Source of the DNA: Erythrobacter sp.
GTDB lineage: Bacteria; Pseudomonadota; Alphaproteobacteria; Sphingomonadales; Sphingomonadaceae
NCBI GenBank assembly: GCA_024642565.1
Contig: JAHEAV010000002.1
Coordinates: 1 to 64,000 of the forward strand
DNA: 64,000 nucleotides
Direction: 5' to 3'
Of this stretch, positions 1 to 8,130 are shown in pieces. The translations under genes were made by a program, and so were the position numbers. The notes under the pieces were generated by a model. The model had not been told where the DNA came from and ran no database searches. It was given only the letters and a program-made list of their open reading frames with translations. Each line of letters opens with the position of its first letter. Within the stretch, counting starts at the first letter, position 1.

Positions 1-11
1 GGCACCGGCTT

Positions 12-33
12 GCTGGCGCGCTAGGGCGCCAGC
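12..33. other. GC-rich hairpin upstream of tRNA-Leu
   Basis: Positions 12-19 (GCTGGCGC) and 26-33 (GCGCCAGC) form a perfect 8-bp stem with a 6-nt loop, ending 3 nt before the tRNA. There is no T-run, so it is not a clear intrinsic terminator. It could be the end of an upstream transcript or a processing signal. Confidence 0.4.
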
Positions 34-36
34 ACT

Positions 37-121
37 GCGGGTGTGGCGGAATGGTAGACGCCGGGGACTTAAAATCCCCTGATCTTTGATCGTGCTGGTT
101 CGAGTCCAGTCACCCGCACCA
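37..121 (+). tRNA. tRNA-Leu (anticodon UAA)
   Basis: The acceptor arm GCGGGTG (37-43) pairs with CACCCGC (111-117), and the discriminator A plus encoded CCA end at 121. The anticodon stem GGGGA/TCCCC encloses the loop CTTAAAA, which reads UAA. A long variable arm (around GATCTTTGATC) precedes the T-arm GGTTCGAGTCC, as expected for a class II leucine tRNA. The 3' 56 bp (66-121) are repeated exactly at 1759-1814, so the gene served as an integration site and the intact tRNA is kept at the left end. Confidence 0.95.
66..121 (+). repeat. attachment-site copy inside tRNA-Leu (left)
   Basis: This 56-bp stretch covers the tRNA-Leu from the anticodon stem to the CCA end. It is identical to 1759-1814; the sequences diverge immediately on both sides of each copy. 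Such direct repeats of a tRNA 3' half are the classic product of integration by a tyrosine recombinase. Here they bracket about 1.6 kb that carries an integrase remnant. Confidence 0.85.
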
Positions 122-128
122 CATTGTT

Positions 129-479
129 TTAATTAACATTTATTCTAAAACCTGGCTGGGTCTTTTTTCCAGCAGATTGGCCCGTGTGTGATTCTGGTGC
201 AATCGCGTCAGAAAAAGCGTTGTCCAACGTGCCTAAAGATTCGTCGATATGTTCATCCGAAAGGTGAGCGTAGCGCAGGACCATCGCCAAAGTCTTATGG
301 CCGTTCACCCTTTGAATCGTGGGTAGGTCAACACCAGCCTGCACAAGCGCGGTAATTGCGGTGTGACGCAGGACATGGGGTGTCACCTTCTTGGGGTCCA
401 GGCCTGCCCGTTCGACTGATCTGCGGAATTGCCCTGCCATAGTCTGGCGATGTGGATGCTCCGCGTCGGCGCGAGTCAA
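129..479 (-). pseudogene. Truncated tyrosine recombinase/integrase (C-terminal catalytic part)
   Basis: The 116 residues match the C-terminal half of phage-type tyrosine integrases: the box II signature HVLRHTAIT, then GHKTLAMVLRYAHL, which holds the late catalytic histidine and the presumptive nucleophilic tyrosine. The N-terminal DNA-binding domain and the first catalytic arginine region are gone: a stop codon (486-488) closes the frame just upstream of the TTG at 479 and no integrase-like sequence continues. The gene lies beside the tRNA att copy, pointing towards it, which is the usual place for a tRNA-site integrase. It should be inactive. Confidence 0.8.
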
Positions 480-622
480 AGTCGATTATCGGCGGTGATA
501 GCTTCAGGCTGTCCGTCGTCAGAACATTTGGCACTGATGGCCGCTTAGATTAGTGGAGACGTTTGCGATCGTCCAAAAAAATTGGGATGGACGCCGCAGC
601 GGGGCTGTGTTGAATTCGGGAC

Positions 623-1438
623 ATGCCAACCACGTCCCTCTCGCGGTCCGCGATCGACGCGCTATGCGAAAAGGAGCTGGAAATCCTGCGCCTGTTGGCG
701 AGCGGCCATACCGCCAAATCCATCGCAGTGTGCCTCGATCGATCGGAGACGTCGATCAATGAACGCTTGCGCGAGGCGCGCCGCAAGACCGGCATCGGCA
801 GCAGCCGGGAGCTGGCGCGGTTGTTGGCGAACCAAAAAAACTGGGACAAGAATATTGATCTTCCGCGATCACGATCCACGACCGAGAGTTCGGCAGGGCC
901 CGTCAATGCGGCCCGTCAACTGCCGAAAGGAATCAGGATCATGCTTCTTTCCATACCCTTAGCCGCCGCACTGTCGCTCTCTCTCGCCGTGGGGACAGAC
1001 GCGGTCGATCCCCCCCAAGAAGCGGCGTTGACTCGGCCATCCCCGTTGATCGGGAACTGGTCGCTCGACGTTGACCGGATCTCCGGCGAAGAACCTCCCC
1101 GGAGCGTAACGATCTCGTTCAGCGTATCCACTGACAACACTTGGACGACGCAGGTGGAGATCGTTGGCCCCGACGGGTCGGTACGCCGCGCCGTATCCTC
1201 CGCCGTGCCGGGTAATGGGCCGGTTGCCATCGCCGGCAATATGGAATTCATCGACAGTGTTTCGCTGCGCCAGCCTGCGCCGAACACGATGGTGATGACG
1301 CTGGGCAAAAATGGCGCGCCGGTCTCGACGCGGGTCTATACGGCCGCAAAAGATGGGCAGTCGATGACCGAGACGATCGTCTGGGCGGGCGACAGTGTTC
1401 CCGCGCTTGAGACCACGCATTTCCGCCGGACCAGTTAA
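623..1438 (+). CDS. LuxR-type HTH regulator fused to a membrane-anchored or secreted domain
   Basis: Residues about 12-70 form a GerE/LuxR helix-turn-helix (EKELEILRLLASGHTAKSIA, then an ERLREARRKTG recognition helix). A hydrophobic segment follows (LLSIPLAAALSLSLAVG, about 108-124) and a C-terminal domain of about 145 residues that would lie outside the cytoplasm. Together they would make a one-component membrane sensor-regulator, an architecture I recall from sphingomonads. There is no receiver or autoinducer-binding domain. An internal ATG at 941 has a better ribosome site (AAAGGA, about 10 nt upstream) than the 623 start and begins a textbook signal peptide. The downstream part may therefore also be made separately as an exported protein. 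The ligand and the C-terminal fold are unknown. It is cargo inside the decayed tRNA-Leu element. Confidence 0.65.
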   Translation: MPTTSLSRSAIDALCEKELEILRLLASGHTAKSIAVCLDRSETSINERLREARRKTGIGSSRELARLLANQKNWDKNIDLPRSRSTTESSAGPVNAARQLPKGIRIMLLSIPLAAALSLSLAVGTDAVDPPQEAALTRPSPLIGNWSLDVDRISGEEPPRSVTISFSVSTDNTWTTQVEIVGPDGSVRRAVSSAVPGNGPVAIAGNMEFIDSVSLRQPAPNTMVMTLGKNGAPVSTRVYTAAKDGQSMTETIVWAGDSVPALETTHFRRTS

Positions 1439-1453
1439 GCCATAGGTGGCGCT

Positions 1454-1486
1454 GCCGCCATCCACACCCGGCGTGCGGATGGCGGC
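1454..1486 (+). terminator. Possible terminator hairpin after the LuxR-type gene
   Basis: GCCGCCATCC (1454-1463) and GGATGGCGGC (1477-1486) form a perfect 10-bp stem 15 nt after the stop codon. No T-run follows, so it is either a weak intrinsic terminator or an RNA 3'-end stabiliser. Confidence 0.35.
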
Positions 1487-1490
1487 CAGA

Positions 1491-1665
1491 GCGGTTCCTC
1501 AGCCCGGCCCATGCCCGGGCCGAGATCGCCGCCTGGGTGGAAGACTATAATCGAGAGAGACCGCACTCATCGCTTGGCAACACAACACCGGCGGCGTTCG
1601 CCGCTGAACTGGATAAGCAATGGACTGCTTCGCTACGCCCTACGGGCTCCGCTACACAGCTCTTC
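1491..1665 (+). pseudogene. IS3-family transposase (OrfB) C-terminal remnant
   Basis: The frame reads FLSPAHARAEIAAW, then VEDYNRERPHSSLGN, then TPAAFAAELDKQW and ASLRPTGSATQ. This is the conserved C-terminal tail of IS3-group OrfB integrases (the DYNxxRPHSSLG element followed by TPAxFA). All upstream DDE-domain sequence is missing, and the frame then runs into unrelated AT-rich DNA (about 1666-1758). I did not identify a terminal inverted repeat. It records an IS insertion and deletion inside the tRNA-bound element. Confidence 0.8.
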
Positions 1666-1758
1666 TCTGTATGTTCCGGTCTAAAGATTGCTCATAAAAG
1701 TTATTTTATAACAAGATTTTGGGTTACTAAAAGCACGCTCTGGATCATTGCTCCACTA

Positions 1759-1814
1759 GACTTAAAATCCCCTGATCTTTGATCGTGCTGGTTCGAGTCC
1801 AGTCACCCGCACCA
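1759..1814 (+). repeat. attachment-site copy (right): tRNA-Leu 3' fragment
   Basis: This is an exact second copy of 66-121, including the encoded CCA. The 5' half of the tRNA is absent, so it is not a functional tRNA gene. It marks the right boundary of the integrated element. AT-rich DNA (about 1666-1758) lies just inside. Confidence 0.85.
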
Positions 1815-1978
1815 ATCACGCACTACCGAAAACATCCTCCAATCATGACCGCGCTATTAAGTATATGCGCTCAATACATTTTCAGTAGTTCAACCTAGTT
1901 GCACGGTAGTTCTGTTCTATCATTCGCCTCTTATACATGGCGAGCGGCAGGCAGAGCCGATGTCATCAGGGGGCGTCA

Positions 1979-2656
1979 ATGGATTGGGAAACAGACGAAC
2001 GCCCGGCGGATGGCGGGCAACCAGCCGAAATCACTGCGGTCGAACTCGACGAGCGTTCAGCGCCGCGTTTCACCCTGTTGATTCGCGCAGCCAAATTGAT
2101 TGTCGGTTCGGCCGAAAGGCTTTGTGTCATTCGCGATGTTTCCGCGGTCGGCATCAGTATCCGCCTGTTCCATCCGTTGCCGGCTGGGGAGGGAATTGTG
2201 CTCGAACTCCAGACCGGCGATCACCACGCGCTGACGCAGGTGTGGCAACGCGATGGCGAGGCTGGCTTTCAGTTTGACGAGGCCATCGATGTTGAACGCC
2301 TGATCCGGAATTTGAGCGACTTCCCCAAACGCGAATTGCGTTTCTCCGCAGAGATTCCCGTGGCGCTTTGGGTAGGCGGACACCAAAAAAGGGCCTTGCT
2401 GCGCAACATTTCCCAACGCGGGGCCTTGATCGAATGCGAAGAATTATTGGCAATTGATCAGCGGTTGCGGGTCGAAGGGGCCGGCCTGCCTGATATCGAG
2501 GCCAGGGTCCGCTGGCGCGATGATCGCCATCACGGGCTTGTTCTGGACACGACGTTCCAGCTGATGGAGCTGGCCGATATTATTGGCCGGTTGGGCAGCG
2601 CGCAATCCGGCGCTGTTCACGCCGGCGGACGCATGAGGTCCGCGTCGGCCTCTTAA
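1979..2656 (+). CDS. Tandem PilZ-domain protein (probable c-di-GMP receptor)
   Basis: This 225-residue soluble protein appears to hold two PilZ domains. The first has the RxxxR ligand motif (RSAPR) followed by DxSxxG (DVSAVG). The second has a weaker KRELR entry and NISQRG. PilZ domains bind cyclic di-GMP with the Arg pair and the D/NxSxxG loop, so the first domain looks competent and the second degenerate. The ATG at 1979 was chosen because AGGGGG lies a few bases upstream; an in-frame start at 1937 would add 14 unconserved residues. It is the first gene right of the element. It could link c-di-GMP to surface functions such as the polysaccharide locus, but that link is inference. Confidence 0.8.
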   Translation: MDWETDERPADGGQPAEITAVELDERSAPRFTLLIRAAKLIVGSAERLCVIRDVSAVGISIRLFHPLPAGEGIVLELQTGDHHALTQVWQRDGEAGFQFDEAIDVERLIRNLSDFPKRELRFSAEIPVALWVGGHQKRALLRNISQRGALIECEELLAIDQRLRVEGAGLPDIEARVRWRDDRHHGLVLDTTFQLMELADIIGRLGSAQSGAVHAGGRMRSASAS

Positions 2657-2714
2657 CCACCCCCTAACCATTTGCCTTCACTCTTGGGCGGCAGAATTGA
2701 CCGGGGGAGCACTG

Positions 2715-4307
2715 ATGAATTGCGAATCCACCAGCGAAGTGGCCGTCGATGTCGCGATCATTGGGGCTGGGCCGGCTGGCCTCACGGCCGGGTATCTGCT
2801 CGGCAAGCAAGGCAAAACCGTCGCCATTATCGAGAAAGATGCGACCTATGTGGGGGGCATTAGCCGCACCGTTGAACACGATGGCTATCGTTTCGATATC
2901 GGCGGACATCGCTTTTTCTCCAAATCCCAGCAAGTGGTCGATTTGTGGAATGAAATCCTGCCTGACGATCTTATCCAGCGCCCTTGGATGAGCCGGATCT
3001 ATTATGAAGGCAAATTCTATTCCTATCCGCTTCGTGCATTGGAAGCGCTGGTCAATTTCGGCTTCTGGCGTTCGGCCGCCTGCATGGTCAGCTATCTGCG
3101 CTACAAGCTGTCCCCGATTACCGAAGTAAAAAGCTTTGCGGACTGGTCCATCAACCAGTTCGGACACAAACTCCATTCGATCTTCCTCAAGACCTACATT
3201 GCCAAAGTCTGGGGTATGCCGTGTGACGAAATAAGCGCCGATTGGGCTGCACAGCGGATCAAGGGCCTTAGCCTGTGGAGCGTGGTGACAGGTGGGCTCA
3301 AACGTAGCCTGGGCCTGAACAGAGCTCCCAATAACGGGCAGACGGCCAGCGCATTGCGCGAAACCTTCCGCTATCCCCGCCTCGGCCCCGGTATGATGTG
3401 GGATGCCGCGCGCGACAGGATCGTGGCGGCCGGCGGTATGGTAATCATGGGCCACAGCCTCGAACAACTTGCCGCCGATGGCAAGGGCGGCTGGCGGATG
3501 AGCGCGAATGGCCAGCAGGGCAAGATCGTGATCCGGGCCAAGGATGTGATCAGTTCTGCGCCGATGCGTGAACTCGCTGCGCGCATCCACCCATTGCCAG
3601 ACACCACCTGGAATGCCTCGATGCTCAAATATCGGGACTTTCTGATTGTTGCGCTCAAGATCCGGTCGCAAGACCCGTTCCCCGACAACTCGATTTACAT
3701 CCATGACAGCAAAGTACAGGTCGCCAGGGTGCTGAATTTCCGTAGCTGGTCACCAGAGATGGTGCCGGACCCGCAAGTCGCCTGCGTTGGGCTTGAATAT
3801 TTCTGTTCCGAAAATGACGGACTGTGGTCGATGTCTGACGATGATCTCGTCGCGCTGGCGACAAGGGAAATGGAGATTCTCGGCCTGGTCGATCCGGCAA
3901 AGGTGGTTGGCGGCACTGTGGCGCGTCAGGAAAAAGCCTATCCGCTGTATGACGAAACCTATGCCGCCAATGTTGAAGCGATGCGGCAAGAACTGGAAGC
4001 GAAGCATCCAAGCCTTCACCTGCTCGGGCGGGGCGGTATGCACCGCGATAACAACCAGGATCATTCGATGATGACTGCGATGCTTACGGCCGAGAATATC
4101 CTTGCCGGGCGCCGCATCTACGACATTTGGTGCGTCAATGAAGATGCCGAATATCACGAAGCTGGCGATGCAGGTATCGAAGCCGCGCCCCCCGCACGTG
4201 AAATGGCTGGCGCGCCTATTGCGGAGGGTGAGGCGGCACCGCTGAATTCGCTGCGCGGCGCACGCGAACGGATCAAGCCAACTGGCAAGGACCGTGCCGC
4301 AGCCTGA
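2715..4307 (+). CDS. FAD-dependent oxidoreductase, UDP-galactopyranose mutase/amine-oxidase-like
   Basis: The 530-residue flavoprotein has an N-terminal dinucleotide-binding motif GAGPAG (17-22), then a GGISRT stretch and FDIGGHRFF, typical of the glutamate-FAD/GLF-like amine oxidase superfamily. A C-terminal LGRGGMHRDNNQDHSM region contacts FAD in related proteins. The ATG at 2715 follows GGGGGAG with 5 nt spacing. It sits just upstream of a small ORF and an STT3-like membrane protein on the same strand. The neighbourhood suggests work on lipid-linked or nucleotide sugars, but the substrate cannot be read from the sequence. The last 50 residues are Ala/Glu-rich and probably disordered. Confidence 0.75.
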   Translation: MNCESTSEVAVDVAIIGAGPAGLTAGYLLGKQGKTVAIIEKDATYVGGISRTVEHDGYRFDIGGHRFFSKSQQVVDLWNEILPDDLIQRPWMSRIYYEGKFYSYPLRALEALVNFGFWRSAACMVSYLRYKLSPITEVKSFADWSINQFGHKLHSIFLKTYIAKVWGMPCDEISADWAAQRIKGLSLWSVVTGGLKRSLGLNRAPNNGQTASALRETFRYPRLGPGMMWDAARDRIVAAGGMVIMGHSLEQLAADGKGGWRMSANGQQGKIVIRAKDVISSAPMRELAARIHPLPDTTWNASMLKYRDFLIVALKIRSQDPFPDNSIYIHDSKVQVARVLNFRSWSPEMVPDPQVACVGLEYFCSENDGLWSMSDDDLVALATREMEILGLVDPAKVVGGTVARQEKAYPLYDETYAANVEAMRQELEAKHPSLHLLGRGGMHRDNNQDHSMMTAMLTAENILAGRRIYDIWCVNEDAEYHEAGDAGIEAAPPAREMAGAPIAEGEAAPLNSLRGARERIKPTGKDRAAA

Positions 4308-4339
4308 CATTGGCAGCGGAATTGGCAGGGGAGAAGGCG

Positions 4340-4444
4340 ATGACAGCATTTCTGGCCAGACCGCGCGAATTTAGTTTTGCAAACCTGGTGGCTGACATCT
4401 TGATTCTTCGCGCAAAGGCCTTCGTCCGGCCCCGGAGGGTATGA
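4340..4444 (+). CDS. Small ORF (34 aa) translationally coupled to the STT3-like gene
   Basis: The ATG at 4340 is preceded by GGGGAGAAGG, one of the strongest ribosome sites in the window. The frame encodes 34 residues (starting MTAFLARPREFSFANL, ending RPRRV), and its TGA (4442-4444) overlaps the ATGATG start of the next gene. It is basic at the C-terminus with a short hydrophobic centre (LVADILIL). I do not recognise it. It is either a small peptide or a coupling leader for the downstream membrane protein. Confidence 0.5.
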   Translation: MTAFLARPREFSFANLVADILILRAKAFVRPRRV

Positions 4445-6222
4445 TGGCGATCCTGAACGAGCGCCGCCGTACAGCTTTTGCTCCTGAACTCTACGTCCGG
4501 GTCGGTCTCGCCTGGGTGGTGATCTGCGTGCTGTTGCTGGTTACGGATATGCAAGCAATTGCCGCGCTCCGCTATCCCGATCCGGACGATATAATGCGGC
4601 TGATACAAGTGCGCGACCTGATGGCCGGGCAAAGCTGGTTCGATGTCACGCAGCACCGGGTTGATGCGGTTTCAGGCGGAGTGTTGATGCACTGGTCGCG
4701 GCTGGTCGACATTCCCTTGGTGGCAGCCACCGCATTCCTTTCGGTTTTCCTGAGTGGGCCTGCAGCAGAGGCGGCAGCGGCTGTCGCTGTACCCCTCATT
4801 ACCTTTGGCTGCGCCATGTTGCTGGCCGGGCGGATCGCCTGGCGTTTGGTGAGCGCGGAAGCCGCAGGGATGACCTGTCTGGCCATGGCCCTTTCCGTGC
4901 CGCTTATTTCGCAAATGCGCCCGTTGCGGATCGACCATTACGGGTGGCAAATTGTCCTCGCACTTCTTGCGGTCAACGGCCTTATGGCGCGTAGCCCCCG
5001 CCTAGGCGGCTGGGTGACCGGGTTTGCGCTCGCGCTTTGGGTGTCGATCTCGATGGAAGGGCTGCCGCTGGCGGCGGTGATCTGCGGTCTGGTGGCTTTG
5101 CGCTGGCTGCGGGATCGCCGGGACCGGTTCTGGTTTGTGAATGTGATGGGCGCACTTGCAACCAGTTCCGTGGCGATCTTCATGCTTACCCGCGGGTTCC
5201 GCGATTTTGGCCAGCACTGCGATGCAATTACCCCCGTTCATCTTGCAGTCTTTGTCTGGGGCGGCGCAACCAGCTGGCTGCTCGCCCGCTGCGAACCTAT
5301 CCCTCGCGGCGCATTGATGACGGGTTTGGGCGCCATTGCCTTGGGCGGCGCGGCCATCCTCTATCTTGCCGCACCGCAGTGCACCGCTGGCGGATTTGCT
5401 GCGCTTGATCCGGTGGTGGCAAAGTTCTGGTATCAAGGTGCCGGTGAAGGCCTGCCTGTATGGGAACAGTCGCCGGCCATGGCCTTGCAGATTGTGGTTC
5501 CGCCGATCATCGCCCTTTTTGCGACCCTGCAACTGGCACGTAAAAGCGCGGACTGGCTGCGGCAGTGGTGGTACGATTACGCAGTGTTGCTGTTGGCCGC
5601 GCTTGCATTCGCTCTGTTCGTTGCGCGTGCCGGGGCAATGGCGGGCGCGCTGGCATCGGTGCCGCTTGGCTGGCAGGTCTCACAGTGGATCCGCAATGCG
5701 CGCAACATGCGCCGTCCGGCAAAGCGCGCGCTGGTTCTGGCCGGAGCGGCGCTGGCCCTGCTACCCACCCTGCCATTGACGCTGTTGACGATCGCCATGC
5801 CAGCCCGGGCGGCACTGGGCTCTGTACCGGTCAAGGCTTCGTCCTGCGCGATACCGCAATCCGCTGCTGTCTTGCGTGGCTTGCCCAGTGGTGAAATTCT
5901 TGCCCCGCTCGAAATCGGGCCGCAGCTGCTCTACGAAACCGATCACACTGTGATCGCAACGGGCCACCGTCGCGGCGACGCCGGTACGCGCGCGGTGATT
6001 GATATGTTCACCGGTACTGCGGGGGCCGCACATTCGGCATTGCAGGCGCGCGGGACAGCCTACCTTGTATTGTGCCCGGATCTGGTCGAACCGGCCCGCT
6101 ATGCCGGTGCAGCGCCCGGCGGGTTCATGGCCCAATTGCTGCGTGGGCGGGACCCTGCATGGCTTGAACCGGTGGTGGTCAGCGGCAATGGCAATATGAA
6201 AGTCTGGCGCATTCGCAGTTAG
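4441..6222 (+). CDS. Polytopic membrane protein resembling GT-C/STT3 glycosyltransferases
   Basis: The 593-residue protein has a membrane segment near residues 20-42, then PDPDD at 46-50 in the first periplasmic loop, about ten further hydrophobic helices, and a C-terminal soluble part of about 130 residues. The acidic pair in the first loop and the RIDHYGW motif (about 163-169) recall the DxD and WxxD-type sites of GT-C enzymes such as oligosaccharyltransferase STT3, which transfer sugars from polyprenyl carriers outside the membrane. Two adjacent ATGs (4441, 4444) both overlap the upstream stop and follow GGAGG. The gene converges on msrB with an 8-bp gap. The exact reaction is unknown. Confidence 0.6.
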   Translation: MMAILNERRRTAFAPELYVRVGLAWVVICVLLLVTDMQAIAALRYPDPDDIMRLIQVRDLMAGQSWFDVTQHRVDAVSGGVLMHWSRLVDIPLVAATAFLSVFLSGPAAEAAAAVAVPLITFGCAMLLAGRIAWRLVSAEAAGMTCLAMALSVPLISQMRPLRIDHYGWQIVLALLAVNGLMARSPRLGGWVTGFALALWVSISMEGLPLAAVICGLVALRWLRDRRDRFWFVNVMGALATSSVAIFMLTRGFRDFGQHCDAITPVHLAVFVWGGATSWLLARCEPIPRGALMTGLGAIALGGAAILYLAAPQCTAGGFAALDPVVAKFWYQGAGEGLPVWEQSPAMALQIVVPPIIALFATLQLARKSADWLRQWWYDYAVLLLAALAFALFVARAGAMAGALASVPLGWQVSQWIRNARNMRRPAKRALVLAGAALALLPTLPLTLLTIAMPARAALGSVPVKASSCAIPQSAAVLRGLPSGEILAPLEIGPQLLYETDHTVIATGHRRGDAGTRAVIDMFTGTAGAAHSALQARGTAYLVLCPDLVEPARYAGAAPGGFMAQLLRGRDPAWLEPVVVSGNGNMKVWRIRS

Positions 6223-6230
6223 GAAACAGG

Positions 6231-6728
6231 TCAGGCGAGGATGAAGTTCATCGCCACACCATTCATGCAATAGCGTTTGCCGGTGGGTTTTGGCCCATCA
6301 TTGAACACATGGCCCAAATGACCGCCACAATCAGCGCATAGTACCTCGGTACGGGGATATCCCAGCTTGTAATCCGTGTCCGTGACAATGGCACCGCTGA
6401 GCGGCTGCCAAAAGCTGGGCCAGCCCGTACCGCTGTCATATTTCGTGGCTGAGGAATACAGCCTGTTGGCACAGCCTGCACAGACGAATGTGCCCTTGCG
6501 ATGCTCCTTGTTGAGCGGCGAGCTATAGGGGCGCTCGGTCCCGGCTTCGCGCAGCACGTAATACGCATTGCCACTCAGCTTTTTCCGCCAGGCCGAATTG
6601 CCCAGATCCTTGGGAAAATTCCGCGCTTCGGCCCGCCCCGAACCGCAGCCGGCGAGCACTAAGGCCGAAATGCCCGTACCCAGCCAACCAAGTGCGCTGC
6701 GCCGTGTGCTTGTGCCTTTGATCTTCAT
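6231..6728 (-). CDS. msrB: Peptide-methionine (R)-S-oxide reductase, exported lipoprotein form
   Basis: It reduces methionine-R-sulfoxide in proteins. The SelR domain is complete: two zinc pairs (CAGC and CADCGG), GTGWPSFWQP, and the catalytic cysteine in RYCMNGVA near the C-terminus. The start at 6728 gives a leader with twin arginines (TRRSALGWLG) and a lipobox LVLAGC, so this MsrB is probably sent out by Tat and anchored as a lipoprotein, where it repairs envelope proteins. An upstream in-frame start would spoil the signal peptide. Length is 165 residues including the leader. Confidence 0.92.
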   Translation of the reverse strand: MKIKGTSTRRSALGWLGTGISALVLAGCGSGRAEARNFPKDLGNSAWRKKLSGNAYYVLREAGTERPYSSPLNKEHRKGTFVCAGCANRLYSSATKYDSGTGWPSFWQPLSGAIVTDTDYKLGYPRTEVLCADCGGHLGHVFNDGPKPTGKRYCMNGVAMNFILA

Positions 6729-6802
6729 TTGCCGATACCTTGCGTTCACTAATCCCGTTATTGGAGATACGGATAAGTGGCCCAAAAGGTTTCAACCCGT
6801 GG

Positions 6803-8113
6803 TCAGAAACGGGTCACTTCGACTTCGAGTTTGCGGAAGCCATGCACGAAATTGGCCCGCACCCGTTCCACATCACCGGCGACATGCACCCGCATCCTGC
6901 GCTTGTGCATTTCTTCGAGCAGGATCTTCAATTGCAATTCCGCCAGCCGCGCACCGACACAGCGATGTACGCCATAGCCAAACGCCAAGTGCCGGCGGGC
7001 GTTGTCACGGGTAATATCCAGCTTGTCGGGGTTCTCGAACACGGTATCGTCGCGATTGGCGGAGAGATACCACAGCACCAGCTTGTCCCCCTTCTTGATC
7101 TGCTGGCCAAACAATTCGCTATCTTCAGTGGCGGTGCGGCGCATATGCGCCAGCGGGGTCTGATAGCGGATGCATTCCTGCACCGCATTTGGAATAAGAT
7201 CAGGATTTTCTTCGAACAATTTGCGCTGATCGGGGAACTTGTCGAAGCCATGGATAATGCCCGACATGGTGTTGCGCGTGGTGTCGTTCCCGCCCACGAT
7301 CAGCAGCACCAGATTGCCCATGAATTCCTGCGGGCTCATCTGATTCATTGCCGGGGAATGGATCATCATGGAAATCAGATCATGGCCGGGCTCCTTGCTC
7401 GCCCTATCGGCCCATAATTCCTGAAAATAGGCTGCCATTTCGTGCAGGACTTCATAGCGCAGCTGATCGATTTCGCGGACCAGTGCCAGTTCGGTATCCC
7501 CCGCATAATCCGACCAATAGGTGAGTAAGTGGCGATCTTTCCAAGGGAAATCGAACAGTATGGCGAGCATACCGGTAGTCAATTCAATCGATACGCGATC
7601 AACCCAGTCGAAAACTTCACCCTCGGGCAACCCGTCCAGAACTTCCGCGGTACGTTTGCGAATCTCGTCAGCCATGCGGGTCATTTCCGCCGGTGTGAAG
7701 GCGGGGGCTACTGTACGGCGCTGGCCCGTGTGCTTGGGCCGGTCCATTGCAATGAACATCGGCAGTTCAAATTCGCTGCCTTCTTCGCGTTCGAGAATGG
7801 TGATGCCGCCGTGTTCCCAGCTTGATGAATACAGCTCTGGCAGGGCTTCGACGTGCTGGATCGCCTTGTGCTGCACAACGTTCCAGTATGGGCCCACGGG
7901 GCTGTCCGGCACATAATGCAGCGGCCCTTTGGCGCGCATTTCTGCAAAGATCGGCTGCCAGCGGTCCTCGACATAAATGTCGCTGCGACTCACGTCATAG
8001 GGATGCGGATGCGACGGTTTGGATTCGGGGTGTTCCCGGAAGTGTGCCTGCAGCGCTTCATGCGCGGTCGGGGATGTCCGCCACTTTGGGGCATCAGCAA
8101 CTTTGGTCGCCAT
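6803..8113 (-). CDS. Cytochrome P450, CYP153-like (probable alkane/fatty-acid hydroxylase)
   Basis: The 436-residue soluble P450 has the I-helix oxygen-activation motif GGNDTTRN, the ExxR motif in ECIRY, and the heme loop FGYGVHRCVGARLAE with the ligand Cys at about 385. Phrases such as FDWVDRVSIELTT, AMDRPKHTGQRRTVAP and LLIVGGNDTTRN are close to the CYP153 family, whose members hydroxylate terminal carbons of alkanes or fatty acids with electrons from a ferredoxin and ferredoxin reductase. A reductase of the right type is encoded nearby (11605-12831). No ferredoxin gene is in the window. The start at 8113 follows CAGGAGAG. The gene has its own promoter (8162-8190). Confidence 0.85.
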   Translation of the reverse strand: MATKVADAPKWRTSPTAHEALQAHFREHPESKPSHPHPYDVSRSDIYVEDRWQPIFAEMRAKGPLHYVPDSPVGPYWNVVQHKAIQHVEALPELYSSSWEHGGITILEREEGSEFELPMFIAMDRPKHTGQRRTVAPAFTPAEMTRMADEIRKRTAEVLDGLPEGEVFDWVDRVSIELTTGMLAILFDFPWKDRHLLTYWSDYAGDTELALVREIDQLRYEVLHEMAAYFQELWADRASKEPGHDLISMMIHSPAMNQMSPQEFMGNLVLLIVGGNDTTRNTMSGIIHGFDKFPDQRKLFEENPDLIPNAVQECIRYQTPLAHMRRTATEDSELFGQQIKKGDKLVLWYLSANRDDTVFENPDKLDITRDNARRHLAFGYGVHRCVGARLAELQLKILLEEMHKRRMRVHVAGDVERVRANFVHGFRKLEVEVTRF

Positions 8114-8130
8114 CAGTTCTCTCCTGAGTC

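Noticed and set aside
2664-3704. 346-residue minus-strand frame opposite the FAD protein
   Set aside because: No start signal or motif; the plus frame carries the FAD-binding motifs.
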